Assembly (NCBI GenBank): GCA_021186555.1
Contig: JAJKFL010000014.1
Span: 43,856,700 to 43,920,699 of the forward strand
Direction: 5' to 3'
DNA: 64,000 nucleotides
Source: Reticulitermes speratus
Taxonomy: Eukaryota > Arthropoda > Insecta > Blattodea > Rhinotermitidae
Shown piece by piece: positions 33,596 through 44,587 of this stretch. The number at the start of each line of letters is the position of its first letter. The stretch's first letter is position 1. A program made the translations under genes and the position numbers. The notes under the pieces are model-generated. The model saw nothing but the letters and a program-made list of their open reading frames with translations. It was not told the origin of the DNA and made no database searches.

Positions 33596-34446
33596 AGTTG
33601 TGAACGATAAGGCAGGCGTTTGCCTTGTTATGTGGACGCCAGACAGTGCCATAAGGGCAGCGCGACCCACTTTGAATTTTGACGTTCCCAAAAGATAGAC
33701 TGTCACTGCTTGTGCAACTGAGTGGACTTTTGTTGCCAAGTGTTCTTAACGGCAGCTCTCTGAGTGCAGGTAAAGAGAAGGATAGACGGGGACCGGGTGG
33801 AAAGATGAAGCCAGTAAATGAGAAACTGTGCAGATGTGGTGGCTTAGCTCACTGCGGTGACGCCGTTCAGTCTGGCAGGTAAAGTACCGACGTTTCACGG
33901 AAGTCAGCCGGATAGAATATTTATTCTTCCGGCCTGAAAACGTAGGCAGCAGGCTTTTTTTTTTTTTTTTGAAACTCTGTTACCACGTGAAACCTTTATG
34001 ATGCATTTTCTTACAATGCACGGTAGGTACAGTAGTGTCAGTAGGCTGACTGCCGAAAACAAGTAGTCAAGGTGTGCCTGTGGTTTCGTCAGTAATGCAA
34101 TCTCGACTGCTGGACCTGATATATAGTTATCTGTAAGTAGCAGCATTACGCGTTCTATCAAACTGTCTCGCAAGAACTTTCAGTTGCATCACTGCGTGTT
34201 CGGTGAAATGGTGATGTCATAATATGCCTCGGACTGTGATGTATTAGATTGTGTCAGTGACATGACTGACTGTAAGGACCTTGCCTAGAGATGATAACAG
34301 TAAAACTTTTCACTACTGATAACTGTCATTTGTTACTTCCCACCGTTACTTCGCAGCTCGTGTGGGCGATGCGATAAGTGGGGTACTTTAATACGAAGGA
34401 CGAGCGGGCAGCAAGTGGCAAGCGATAGTGTCACATAATATAATGC
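33596..34446. other. No recognisable feature; poly-T tract
   Basis: Unique sequence with a T17 run at about 33954-33970. No gene is supported; the frames at 33679-33882 and 33904-34173 show no motif. Confidence 0.4.
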
Positions 34447-34540
34447 GCCATGTGCCGATTGTCTATAAATCTGGGAGCCTCAACCTCCTGGGACCCTAAG
34501 GGCCTGTCCAGGTCTGTAACGGGATTGCTTTACTATTCCT
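34447..34540 (+). mobile_element. SINE-A 3' fragment
   Basis: ATGTGCCGATTGTC, TCTGGGAGCCTCAACCTCC and GGGATTGCTTTAC match the last third of SINE-A at 9936. The head is absent. Confidence 0.8.
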
Positions 34541-35134
34541 TATGTAACTACTGCTACTGTGTGCTGGATGATGTGGGTTGTAGTAACAAGAAGTCGTGTA
34601 ACCGACTGTACTGGCACATTTTAGTACAAAGATTCACATGTCAATTGTGCTAGTGACATGAGAGGTGTCTGTTGTCATCACATTTTTATTCTGTTTATTT
34701 GATCAAGAAACGTCCCATTATATATCCGCAAGACATTCGAGGCCCCAGGCTTAATACTGTGTACCAATGTTGCCTATGCACGGCTCTTGGTCTGCAAGAC
34801 AGCTTGATGGCCACTGGAAGCCGTCTAACGTTTTCGGAACGGGTAGTATCTGCACAGACTGCGGTGAGACCCAGTTTTAGGTCATCCTGTTACATCCCCT
34901 GTTATGGGCGGAGGGTGGAAGTTTGTGTAGCAGGGAGAGGTTTCCTTTCTTGAGATGCTCCTTTTCTATATCAGCAAGGTGAAACAGCCGGCTGAACGCG
35001 AGACCCACCGGATGTGTCAAGGTATTGTCACCTTTGTAAAGGCACTCTGCTCCAACTGGAATTCCAGAACCACTTCTGTGTAACTAGAGAAGATACGTGC
35101 ATGCAACTTGTATTATTCCATGAAAAACTGATAG
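34541..35134. other. No recognisable feature
   Basis: Unique sequence with no gene or repeat recognised. Confidence 0.4.
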
Positions 35135-35195
35135 TTGCTAAGTTGGTCAAGAAACTCAGCTGTTTATGGAACCCGAGGGGTTATTACTGTGATAA
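35135..35195 (-). mobile_element. LINE-2 short remnant
   Basis: GCTAAGTTGGTCAAGAAACTC and TTTATGGAACCCGAGGGGTT match the NLRVP-encoding end of LINE-2, with several substitutions. It is old and short. Confidence 0.6.
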
Positions 35196-35448
35196 GGAGT
35201 GTGTCTGGTGTTTGTGAGGATGGGAAATGCGTTCATCTGCCTCAGGATGTGGTCAGTTTGCCGGGTCATGCACAGACGGCAGTGAAGGCCGAAGGTCAAT
35301 ATAGGACGCCGAGAGACTGTCGGCGTCTAAAGAAGGAACCTGCTTCGTGAAATTATCTTCTTTTACTCAGGACCACAAAACTTGGCTTCCCGCTACAACG
35401 AAGATACGTATTTGAGACTGCAGTATATTCTATGTAACAAGAAAAAGT

Positions 35449-35685
35449 GGTCCCTGCCCACGCCATGAAGTCATATAGGGAGAGTGGAGGTATAGCTCCA
35501 TTCATTCTTAACCTCGGCACTAGATGGAGGCGAGTGGTCAAATTCACGCCCGGCGAAATATCTTTCAGTGCCCATTGAATTGGACGCTGGGTGGGCCCCA
35601 GAACCAGTCTGGGCGTTTGGAGGAAGAGAAAACTTCCTGCCACTGCCGGGATTCGAACCCCAGATCACGCAGCCAGCAGCCATTT
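35449..35685 (-). mobile_element. SINE-B, minus strand
   Basis: In plus-strand reading: GCCATGAAGTCATATAGGG, GGAGGTATAGCTCCATTC, TAACCTCGGCACTAGATGG, CACGCCCGGCGAAATATC and CTGGGTGGGCCCCAGAAC. The inverted B-box GGGATTCGAACCCC is at 35648-35661. The body order matches the copy at 38050-38346. The A-box region ends in GCAGCCAGCAGC and is decayed. Confidence 0.82.
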
Positions 35686-35689
35686 TTTG

Positions 35690-36093
35690 TATTAGCCGTG
35701 TTTTGTCTTATTAATGGTTTATTTAACTACACTTATCGAGATGGTTAGTGGATTGTTGAAGAATCCATTGTTCCTGGTTATATCGATGTGGATGTGAGTA
35801 CTGGCTTATGACGCCATGTCGGTTGATGTGTAATTATCAACACTTCGGAGTTCATCTTCAGGCCAGTCCAAGAAATATTACACTATAACTACCCTGAAGA
35901 TGGAGGTAGCAAACGTCTTCGAAACTTATGAACAATATTCCATTCTACATGGCGTCGTATACCAGAATACTGAAGCCTTCTTAAGCACTGCAACAAAAAC
36001 CCCAAACCTTGCGTAATACAAAGATGGAAAGATTGTGTAACGCAACGGTCTTTGGTTTGTGGGGCGGACTGAAGATGTCGCAGGTGCTTGGCT
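35690..36093. other. Unique sequence with a hairpin-like motif pair
   Basis: TTCATCTTCAGG at about 35851 and CCTGAAGATGGAGG at about 35893, followed by TCTTCGAAAC, resemble the core of palindromic elements such as the one at 49000. No full arms are found. No gene is seen. Confidence 0.35.
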
Positions 36094-37685
36094 GGAGGGG
36101 TGGCCAGTGTACCACGACGTCAGATGTGTCTGTTCTGAACATCCTGCCGTGTACAGGAACTTGGCCAGTGTACCACGACGTCAGATGTGTCTGTTCTGAA
36201 CATCCTGCCGTGTACAGGAACTTGGCCAGTGTACCACGACGTCAGATGTGTCTGTTCTGAACATCCTGCCGTGTACAGGAACTTGGCCAGTGTACCACGA
36301 CGTCAGATGTGTCTGTTCTGAACATCCTGCCGTGTACAGGAACTTGGCCAGTGTACCACGACGTCAGATGTGTCTGTTCTGAACATCCTGCCGTGTACAG
36401 GAACTTGGCCAGTGTACCACGACGTCAGATGTGTATGTTCTGAACATCCTGCCGTGTACAGGAACTTGGCCAGTGTACCACGACGTCAGATGTGTCTGTT
36501 CTGAACATCCTGCCGTGTACAGGAACTTGGCCAGTGTACCACGACGTCAGATGTGTCTGTTCTGAACATCCTGCCGTGTACAGGAACTTGACCAGTGTAC
36601 CACGACGTCAGATGTGTCTGTTCTGAACATCCTGCCGTGTACAGGAACTTGGCCAGTGTACCACGACGTCAGATGTGTATGTTCTGAACATCCTGCCGTG
36701 TACAGGAACTTGGCCAGTGTACCACGACGTCAGATGTGTCTGTTCTGAACATCCTGCCGTGTACAGGAACTTGGCCAGTGTACCACGACGTCAGATGTGT
36801 CTGTTCTGAACATCCTGCCGTGTACAGGAACTTGGCCAGTGTACCACGACGTCAGATGTGTCTGTTCTGAACATCCTGCCGTGTACAGGAACTTGGCCAG
36901 TGTACCACGACGTCAGATGTGTATGTTCTGAACATCCTGCCGTGTACAGGAATTTGGCCAGTGTACCACGACGTCAGATGTGTCTGTTCTGAACATCCTG
37001 CCGTGTACAGGAACTTGGCCAGTGTACCACGACGTCAGATGTGTCTGTTCTGAACATCCTGCCGTGTACAGGAACTTGGCCAGTGTACCACGACGTCAGA
37101 TGTGTCTGTTCTGAACATCCTGCCGTGTACAGGAACTTGGCCAGTGTACCACGACGTCAGATGTGTATGTTCTGAACATCCTGCCGTGTACAGGAACTTG
37201 GCCAGTGTACCACGACGTCAGATGTGTCTGTTCTGAACATCCTGCCGTGTACAGGAACTTGGCTAGTGTACCACGACGTCAGATGTGTCTGTTCTGAACA
37301 TCCTGTTGTGTACAGGAACTTGGCCAGTGTACCACGACGTCAGATGTGTCTGTTCTGAACATCCTGTTGTGTACAGGAACTTGGCCAGTGTACCACGACG
37401 TCAGATGTGTCTGTTCTGAACATCCTGTTGTGTACAGGAACTTGGCCAGTGTACCACGACGTCAGATGTGTCTGTTCTGAACATCCTGTTGTGTACAGGA
37501 ACTTGGCCAGTGTACCACGACGTCAGATGTGTCTGTTCTGAACATCCTGCCGTGTACAGGAACTTGGCCAGTGTACCACGACGTCAGATGTGTCTGTTCT
37601 GAACATCCTGCCGTGTACAGGAACTTGGCCAGTGTACCACGACGTCAGATGTGTCTGTTATGAACATCCTGCCGTGTACAGGAAC
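36094..37685 (+). repeat. 61-bp minisatellite, about 26 copies
   Basis: The unit contains TTGGCCAGTGTACCACGAC, GTCAGATGTGTCTGTTCTG and AACATCCTGCCGTGTACAGG AAC. Copies start at 36161, 36222 and so on. A GTGTATGTT variant recurs every four or five units (about 36431, 36675, 36919, 37163). The last two of those steps are 244 bp, or four units. Four consecutive TCCTGTTGTGT units lie at 37300-37500. The array is highly homogeneous. Confidence 0.96.
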
Positions 37686-37917
37686 TCAGTTGACTTTTCT
37701 GAACACCAATCGATCGTTTTGTCTTACCCGCAGTCCAACGTGGTACGAGGCACGCTGACGGACACTGCGCTTACTTCTTGCACTGTTGCTGACGTGTTCA
37801 GCCGGTAGTGAGCACGATCCGGGTGCGATGCCGGCAGGCGGCGCAGGAGGTTTTCTGCCAGACGTCCAGACGACTTTGTGCCCCCCAGTCTCGTGTTCAG
37901 TGACTACTGCGGTCTTT

Positions 37918-38455
37918 TGGCCGGGGTAGCTCAGTCGGTATAGCGACTCGCTACGGGCTGGACGGTCCGGGGATCGAATTCCGGTGGGGGCGAGATTTTC
38001 CGCACCCCTCCAGACCGGCCCTGGGGCCTACCTAGCCTCCTGTACAATGGTTAAGGTAAAGGTAAAGTTCACCCTAGAACAGGCCATGAAGGCCCAGAGG
38101 GGGAGTAGAGGTATAGCTGCACTGTTTCTTTAACCTCGGCGCTAGATGGGGGTCGGTGGTCAACGCCACGCCTCGGCCGCTTTACCCCCGGGAAAGAGAC
38201 CTGGTACCCATTGTACAGGAGGCTGGGTAGGCCCCAGGGCCGGTCTGGATGGGTGCGGAAAATCTCGCCCCCACCGGGATTCGATCTCCGGACCGTCTAA
38301 CTTGTAGCGAGTCGCTATACCGACTGAGCTATCCCTGCCCACCCTATACAATGTGTGCCGGGCCATTCCCGGGGGTAAAGCGGTTGGGGCGTGGCGCTGA
38401 TCAACTCCCATCTACCGCCGAGGTTGAAGAAAAAGTGGAGCTTTACCTTTACTTT
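37918..38455 (+). mobile_element. SINE-B, split in two by a nested insertion
   Basis: The head at 37918-38049 has GGTAGCTCAGTCGGTATAGC and the B-box GGGGATCGAATTCC. The tail at 38347-38455 has GCCATTCCCGGGGGTAAAGC, ATCTACCGCCGAGG and the (CTTTAC)n end. The two halves join when the minus-strand SINE-B between them is removed. TACAATG occurs on both sides of the insert (38043-38049 and 38347-38353) as a likely target duplication. Confidence 0.85.
38050..38346 (-). mobile_element. SINE-B nested inside SINE-B, opposite strand
   Basis: A complete copy on the minus strand. The plus-strand start TTAAGGTAAAGGTAAAG is its inverted CTTTAC tail. The body follows (GAGGTATAGCTGCACTG, CTCGGCGCTAGATGGG, CCAGGGCCGGTCTGG), then the inverted B-box GGGATTCGATCTCCGG and the inverted A-box ACCGACTGAGCTATCC. 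It is very similar to the host element, so the region forms a long inverted repeat. Confidence 0.88.
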
Positions 38456-38469
38456 AGTGCGGTCTTTTT

Positions 38470-38515
38470 CCCTGGGACTAAAACGGCCGGCGTGTAAAGC
38501 TGACAACTGATCTGC
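38470..38515 (+). mobile_element. SINE-A short fragment
   Basis: AAACGGCCGGCGTGTAAAGC and TGACAAC resemble the middle of SINE-A. Too short to be certain. Confidence 0.4.
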
Positions 38516-39101
38516 ATCTAGTACCGATTTGAGTATGAGTGGAGCTATACCTCTGTTCCCCATGTATGCGTTTATGTGTTGGCCTATGTTCTTCTTTCCT
38601 CCCCATGCTTCGCGATCCAAGTGACCTACCGGCCGTCACTTTAGACACTGGGCGGGTTTCCTCAGACTAGTGCAGAGCTGCATGCTAACGCATTGCATGA
38701 TTTACGTTGGTGATTCATTATCACCACACGATAATGCTACCACGAAGTTACGTGACTTTGTTCACCTGATGTCAGCATTGCTATTCTGCAGTATGGCGAC
38801 TTGTATCAGCTGTTTGAACACGAGTATTGTGACACGTCGTGTGTTTCCTTATATTTTGTGTAACTAATCTAGAAACTTGTCATCGCGCTAGAGTTTCAGT
38901 TGCGCCGTATCTTGCGATAATGCGTCTAATCAGACTGCTGCTTGTGATAATATCACACCGCGTCACGTTACACGCAGCTTGCCTCTTACGTGCCACAGAG
39001 TGGAAAATGCTTGAAGAAACGCAGGCAGAAGTGCCCGTTCTTCGCCCTAGAGATTGCTGCTGTTCCTTTCTGTATCACTGTGCAATTAACAAACCAAATC
39101 A
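38516..39101. other. No recognisable feature
   Basis: Unique sequence; short frames carry no motif. Confidence 0.4.
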
Positions 39102-39440
39102 ATGGAGCACAGTCCTTCTTGACAAGCTGCTAGTTCTTCAGCTAGTCAAAAAAATTCCCCGCATTTTATGGAACCAGAAGGTTGATTAACGTGTTCGCAG
39201 GAGCCCACCACGTGTGCCTGTCCTGAGCCAGATCAGTCCAGACCACGATCCCCATCCTGTTTCTTATAGATCCACTTTAATGTCCTTCTACGCCTAGTTC
39301 ATCCAAGTGGTCTCCTTCCCTCAGGTCTCGCCACCGAAACCTCGCGTACTTCCGTTTCTTGCTTCTCTCCAAATAATCTAGCTAGGTGCAGCTGTACGTT
39401 CCATCTCGCAACGTTACGTTCTGACAGTCAGCAGCTGTGT
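39102..39440 (-). mobile_element. LINE-2 3' remnant
   Basis: In plus-strand reading: TGGAGCACAGTCCTTCTTG, AGTTCTTCAGCTAGTCAAA, TTTTATGGAACCAGAAGG, CCTGAGCCAGATCAGTCC, CATCCAAGTGGTCTCC and CTCGCGTACTTCCGTTTC. Of the LINE-2 remnants in the window this one reaches furthest 5'. It has several indels against the copy at 25118. Confidence 0.85.
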
Positions 39441-39594
39441 CCCTCTATATATAGTGGATTAAAATTTAAAGGAATAACACAAATTAGTAAATTCAAATGT
39501 ACTCGCCTGTTAAATTTTCGCGAAAGGCATCCCTGGTTGTGAAGTACTGATTATTGAGCTAAGTATGTACATGCTTGCTTTACCGTGGCAATAT

Positions 39595-39882
39595 GCGGTG
39601 GCGCAGTTGGTTGAGGCACTGCGCTACAAGCCGGAAGGTCGCGGGTTCGATTCCCGACGAGATCATTGGGATTTTTCATTGACTTAATCCTTCCGGCCGC
39701 ATCATGGCCCTGGGGTTGATTCAGTATCTAACAGAAATGAGTACCAGGGATATCTCCTGGGTGGTAAAGACGGCCGGTATGTAGGGCTGACAACTTTACC
39801 ACCTTCATGTGCCGATTGTCTGAAGATTCTGGGGAGGCTGGAACTCCTGGAGTCCTATACAGGCCTGTATAGGGGTAGCCAT
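39595..39882 (+). mobile_element. SINE-A, nearly full length
   Basis: The head GCGGTGGCGCAGTTGGTTG and the perfect B-box GCGGGTTCGATTCCCG (39641-39656) are present. The body follows (GGCCCTGGGGTTGATTCAG, AGAAATGAGTACCAGGG, AAGACGGCCGGTATG, ATGTGCCGATTGTC). It ends near AGGGGTAGCC without the CTTTAC tail. This is the best-preserved promoter of the family here. Confidence 0.9.
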
Positions 39883-40118
39883 TTTATTGCCAGCGTGCTA
39901 CGTTGAACACCGCCAGCCTCATTACAAAAAGGACTCACTGGTCCTGTTTTCAAGGACTGAGATCTTAGGAAAGGCAGCCCTGTGAAACAAATACTTGTAA
40001 ACGAAATATTCATCTACACGCTATCTTACAAGCAGGAGAAACGGTCAGAGCGCAGGAACTTTCAGAAAGCAGTGCTGTTTGGGAAATCGATGGCATCGGA
40101 TATAAACGTATTTTCAGT

Positions 40119-40275
40119 GTTTCCAGCCTGTAAAGGTTGCAGTTGTCTGGCCACGATGTTTCCAGCCTGTAAAGGTTGCAGTTGTCTGGCCACGATGTTT
40201 CCAGCCTGTAAAGGTTGCAGTTGTCTGGCCACGATGTTTCCAGCCTGTAAAGGTTGTAGTTGTCTGGCCACGACA
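40119..40275 (+). repeat. 39-bp tandem repeat, 4 copies
   Basis: The unit is TTTCCAGCCTGTAAAGGTTG followed by CAGTTGTCTGGCCACGATG. The fourth copy has one substitution (GGTTGTAG). Thirteen-codon periodicity gives short frames on both strands. Confidence 0.95.
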
Positions 40276-40630
40276 CAGTTATGTCTCGCGGTCCGGCAGT
40301 AGCAGAGGCTTGCTTGTCTGTTTCCTGGAACTGTACCAATGCTTCCTGTGAAGTGCACGTCGGCTTCCTGAAACTGCAACCCACTTCCTGCCTGTGACGT
40401 AGAGTTCTGGTGACGCAGAAACCTAACGAACGTGCCCGTCTTTTATTCGGGAGGTCCCGGGTTCAAATCTCAGCACGACTGAAACCGCTGTCTTCACATG
40501 ATATTCATGGTTTTGCTCGATGTCTTTGGTCACGTGGCGCTATCTCGTCTCTCGAGTTCATCCCATAATTTGACCTCATAATATTTGCAACTGTTTAAGT
40601 AAATAGTTTTCTCGTCACGTAGCAGTTTCT
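40276..40630. other. No recognisable feature
   Basis: Unique sequence. GGGTTCAAATCTCAGC at about 40460 is B-box-like, but no A-box lies upstream. Confidence 0.4.
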
Positions 40631-40886
40631 TCGTGTCGTGTGTCGTGTTGTGTTGTGTCGTGTTGTGTCGTGTTGTGTTGTGTCGTGTCGTGTTGTGTCT
40701 TGTGTCGTGTTGTGTCTCGTGTTGTGTTGTGTGTCGTGTTGTGTTGTGTTGTGTCGTATTGTGTTGTGTTGAGTTGTGTTGTGTTGTGTCTTGTGTCGTG
40801 TTGTGTTGTGTGTCGTGTTGTGTTGTGTTGTGTCGTATTGTGTTGTGTTGAGTTGTGTTGTGTCGTGTCGTGTTGTGTTGTGTCGT
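40631..40886 (+). repeat. (TGTTG/TGTCG)n pentanucleotide array
   Basis: About 50 pentanucleotides TGTTG and TGTCG with interspersed GTGTC and TGAGT. A ~70-bp block (GTGTCTTGTGTCGTG to TTGAGTTGTG) occurs twice. It opens frames of repeating Cys-Val-Val-Leu on one strand and Thr-His-Asn on the other; these are artefacts. Confidence 0.95.
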
Positions 40887-42352
40887 GTTGTAAACACACT
40901 CCGTCTCAGTTATACAAACCGGTCAGTTAATGCTGTACAGTGAAATAATCGCTGTTTGTTCTGAGATCCACACAAAACACATAAATACAGTCCGTACCGC
41001 GCAGTAAACACACTCCGTCTCAGTTATACAAACCAGTCAGTTAATGCTGTACAGTGAAATAATCGCTGTTTGTTCTGAGATCCACACAAAACACATAAAT
41101 ACAGTCCGTACCGCGCAGTAAACACACTCCATCTCAGTTATACAAACCAGTCAGTTAATGCTGTACAGTGAAATAATCGCTGTGTTTGTTCTGAGATCCA
41201 CACAAAACACATAAATACAGTCCGTACCGCGCAGTAAACACACTCCGTCTCAGTTATACAAACCAGTCAGTTAATGCTGTACAGTGAAATAATCGCTGTT
41301 TGTTCTGAGATCCACACAAAACACATAAATACAGTCCGTATACGCGAGTAAACACACTCCGTCTCAGTTATACAAACACAGTAATGCTGTACAGTGAAAT
41401 AATCGCTGTTGTTCTGAGATCCACACAAAACACAAAATACAGTCGTACGCGCAGTAACACACTCCGTCTCAGTTATACAAACCAGTCAGTTAATGCTGTA
41501 CAGTGAAATAATCGCTGTTTGTTCTGAGATCCACACAAAACACATAAATACAGTCCGTACCGCGCAGTAAACACACTCCTGTCTCAGTTATACAAACCAG
41601 TCAGTTAATGTCTGTACAGTGAAATAATCGCTGTTTGTTCTGAGATTCCACACAAAACACATAAATACAGTCCGTACCGCGCAGTAAACACACTCCGTCT
41701 CAGTTATACAAACCAGTCAGTTAATGTTGTACAGTGAAATAATCGCTGTTTGTTCTGAGATTCCACACAAAACACATAAATACAGTCCGTACCGCGCAGT
41801 AAACACACTCCGTCTCAGTTATACAAACCAGTCAGTTAATGTGTACAGTGAAATAATCGCTGTTTGTTCTGAGATCCACACAAAACACATAAATACACTG
41901 TGTGCGCAGTAAACTCACGAATCTGTAATTAAAACCAGTCATTAATTAATATACAGTGATACGACGCATGTATACAACTCCCGTCCAGTACACAAACACA
42001 TAATTAATGTTGTCAGAAGTGAAAATTGTGAATTGTTAACGAGATTGAAATAAAATAATACAGTCCGTACCGCGCAGTAAACACACTCCGTCTCAGTTAC
42101 ACAAACCAGTCAGTTAATGTTGTACAGTGAAATAATCGCTGTTTGTTCTGAGATCCGCACAAAACACATAAATACAGTCCGTACCGCGCAGTAAACACAC
42201 TCCGTCTCAGTTATACAAACCAGTCAGTTAATGCTGTACAGTGAAATAATCGCTGTTTGTTCTGAGATCCACACAAAACACATAAATACACTGTGTGGGC
42301 AGAACGTAGAATTTGTGAATGTTAAACCTGGCGGTACATATAGTAACCACTG
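40887..42352 (-). repeat. 114-bp satellite element, copy 3 (inverted)
   Basis: Inverted units begin abruptly after the pentanucleotide array and run at 114-bp steps to about 42290. The 5' flank (TGTGGGCAGAACGTAGAAT, TTGTGAATGTTAAACCTGG, GGTACATATAGTAACCACTG) follows. Units at 41340-41460 and 41900-42060 are damaged by many indels; the latter is barely recognisable. The 3' flank is missing, so this copy is truncated at 40887. Confidence 0.92.
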
Positions 42353-43394
42353 GGCTTTAGATGGTTAATGTTATCTAACCATCTACACGTCTGCGAGGTA
42401 CAGCTACTGGTACTAAAGTCATGTCGACATGTTTCATATCCCACGCGTTCTGCTTCCCATCTCTCCCTGTGTAACGGTGTTTGATGAAGGTTACAGGTTA
42501 TGAAGCGTCCCGTATGGCACTCTCTTCTCTCTCGTGATCGACATCTTCTCCTCACCACCCTGCTTCCAGACAGCCACAGTGTGTTCTTCCTAGGCGAAGA
42601 AAGGTTTATATATCGGGACCCAACAGTGTAGTCGTTGGGAGTAGGAAGTTTGTGACATCGAGGTTTGATGTCTTCATTGTCAGCAGTGAGACTGTCTGTA
42701 CTGCGTTAAATATACGTCAGGTTAGATGTACCAGTGCGTTAAAATACCCGAAGTCAAAGCAACGCATTCCTTAACTTTTTTATGTTGGTTGGTTTCACTG
42801 CGAGGTGAACTCGTTCCCATCTTTCGACTGTCATTACCGAGATGTTCAGACAGATAGCGTCACCTCGCACGGCATGTTAATATGCGACGGAACACGTGTG
42901 AGAAGCAAAACGAGCTGTTGCTTGAACCAGAGCAAGACAGGCAGACAGGCTGTTTACAAAAGGGTGCTTAGCCGCGATACCGTGACGGCGATGTACTGAG
43001 TGGAGGTAAAACTCCACATATTTTTCGGAGTGGCACTTGATGGCGGTGATTGCTTAGCTTCACGCTGCGGCCACATTATATGCTGATGAATAGCATGATA
43101 ATATGAAGCGTGAGCTAAAATTCAGTAAATGCTGAGCTTATTGTTTGTGCTGCATGCTATTCCTGTTGTTTTTATCTTCTATACTTTCCAGAGCCCGGCC
43201 AATAGCAGAAGGACGAGCGGGCTCCAACTGTGACCCGTCAGCGCCATATAGTTTTCTGTAAGGTTCACCTCAATGCGGTGTCTCAGTACCCCCTCCCCTT
43301 AAGACAGTTCTGTGATCTCCGTACAGTTTGTGCCAGTTTCGTTCTGTTTGCTCATCTCGACATTTCATGTCCATTCATACGAGTTGTCATTCTG
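42353..43394. other. Mostly unique; extended flank of the 114-bp element
   Basis: 42320-42410 (GGTACATATAGTAACC, TACACGTCTGCGAGG) resembles 53372-53490, so the element flank probably extends to about 42410. The rest, including frames at 42322-42558 and 42805-42999, shows no recognisable content. Confidence 0.4.
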
Positions 43395-43585
43395 TGCACA
43401 GACGGGAGGTTCCGGGTCCGATTCCTGGTGGGATCCTTGGAAATTTTCAAGTGATTTATTCCTTCTGCCCGCATTCAGTAGCCCTGAGGTCCACTCGGCC
43501 TCTAACAGAAATGAGTACCAAGGAATTTCCTTGGCGGTAAAGTGCGGCCGTCGCGTGAAGCTGACAACTCTGCCGTCCTAGTTGT
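43395..43585 (+). mobile_element. SINE-A, head-truncated copy
   Basis: It begins around the B-box (GGTTCCGGGTCCGATTCC at about 43407) and continues with GAGGTCCACTCGGCC, AACAGAAATGAGTACCAAGG and TGCGGCCGTCGCGTG. It ends at CAACTCTGCC. The A-box is not readable. Confidence 0.78.
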
Positions 43586-43621
43586 TCCGAATGTCAAAGT
43601 AAGGACGGTAGCCCAACATTA

Positions 43622-43638
43622 CACCCCCCCCCCCCCCT
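43622..43638 (+). repeat. Poly-C tract
   Basis: Run of about 16 C. Confidence 0.9.
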
Positions 43639-43912
43639 CTGGGTCTTCATGGCTTGTTGCAGGAAAGCTTTGTACAGAGATGAATTATACGCATGCGCAG
43701 GAATCGACCGGAAGTTGGTATTTGTAGACGCTTCCACACTTCCCTTATTTTGGTTTTCGACGCCAATATGCTGGATAGAAACTTCTGTGACACTGTCAGT
43801 TGTGCGAGATTTCACGTAAAGGTTCGTAAGTCTGTCCTGGGCTATGACGTCATAACGCAGAAGACTGTGCGACTGGTGTCGGCTGTGATGACCGCGCGTA
43901 GCACGGCCTGAA

Positions 43913-43958
43913 CTGCAGCACGTACTGTTCAGCGCGTTCTGAACAGTACGTGCCGCAG
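43913..43958. repeat. 20-bp-arm inverted repeat (hairpin)
   Basis: The left arm CTGCAGCACGTACTGTTCAG pairs with CTGAACAGTACGTGCCGCAG, with one mismatch and a 6-nt loop CGCGTT. There is no T-run after it and no neighbouring gene, so a terminator is not implied. Confidence 0.85.
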
Positions 43959-44055
43959 TGCACTGTCAGCCTTAAAACAGCGAGCGTCGACACAATCACT
44001 GCTGCTTCTTAGCATCGAACACGGGACATAGTTCGTAGGCACATTGGTAGCGCTT

Positions 44056-44262
44056 TAGAAACCAAGAGAAGGAAGAGGGTGAAGGTGAAGGAGAAGGAGA
44101 AGAAGAGGAAGAAGAGGAGGAAGAGGAAGAAGAAGAGGATGAAGAGGAAGAAGAAGAGGAAGAAGAAGATGAAGAGGAAGAAGAAAAGGAAGAAGGAGAA
44201 GAGGATGGAGAAGAGGAAGGAGAAGAAGAAGAGGAGGAGGAAGAATAGGAAGAATAAGAAGG
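44056..44262 (+). repeat. Purine tract (GAA/GAG/GAT)n
   Basis: About 200 bases of almost pure A and G, mainly GAAGAG trinucleotide variants. It encodes Lys/Glu/Arg-rich or Ser/Pro-rich open frames depending on strand. These are low-complexity artefacts. Confidence 0.95.
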
Positions 44263-44317
44263 CTGTGCGAGAGACACGAGATGTATTGTTACAAAGTGGA
44301 TGCAGTAGATTTACTGC

Positions 44318-44358
44318 TGTGAAGGTTCCCAGGCTGTGCGGTTCGTCCTTCTGGTAAG
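44318..44358 (-). mobile_element. SINE-D 3' fragment
   Basis: GAAGGTTCCCAGGCTGTGC and GTCCTTCTGGTAA match the inverted AGAAGGACAAGC..CCTGGGAACC block of SINE-D. Only about 40 bp remain. Confidence 0.55.
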
Positions 44359-44587
44359 GCAGTACGGCGTTGGGAGGGGAGGAGTTGAGGTGGTGGGAAG
44401 CGGAATGTTGGGAAGGATACGGCAGGGCTGAGTTTGTGTGTGGAGGGCAGCATTATGTCGAAATTTTGTGTAGCGTTGAGAGGGTTGCCTGAGACGTATG
44501 AAGTACAGTGCTGATTGTTGGTACCGGCGTCGTGCTTGCTTTGGGACCGAGCGAACGACGTGGAACTTTGAGTTGGTCGGTCGCAGT

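Noticed and set aside
33835-33900. tRNA-like head (TGGCTTAGCTCACTGCGGTG)
   Set aside because: No B-box at the right distance and no SINE body after it.
39595-39670. Functional tRNA gene
   Set aside because: A-box and B-box are good, but no closed acceptor stem is visible and a SINE body follows directly. The same holds for 9936, 25958, 37918 and 54308.
43913-43958. Rho-independent terminator
   Set aside because: The organism is eukaryotic and no T-run or gene is adjacent.
44079-44357. Lys/Glu-rich and Ser-rich proteins
   Set aside because: Low-complexity purine tract translated on two strands.
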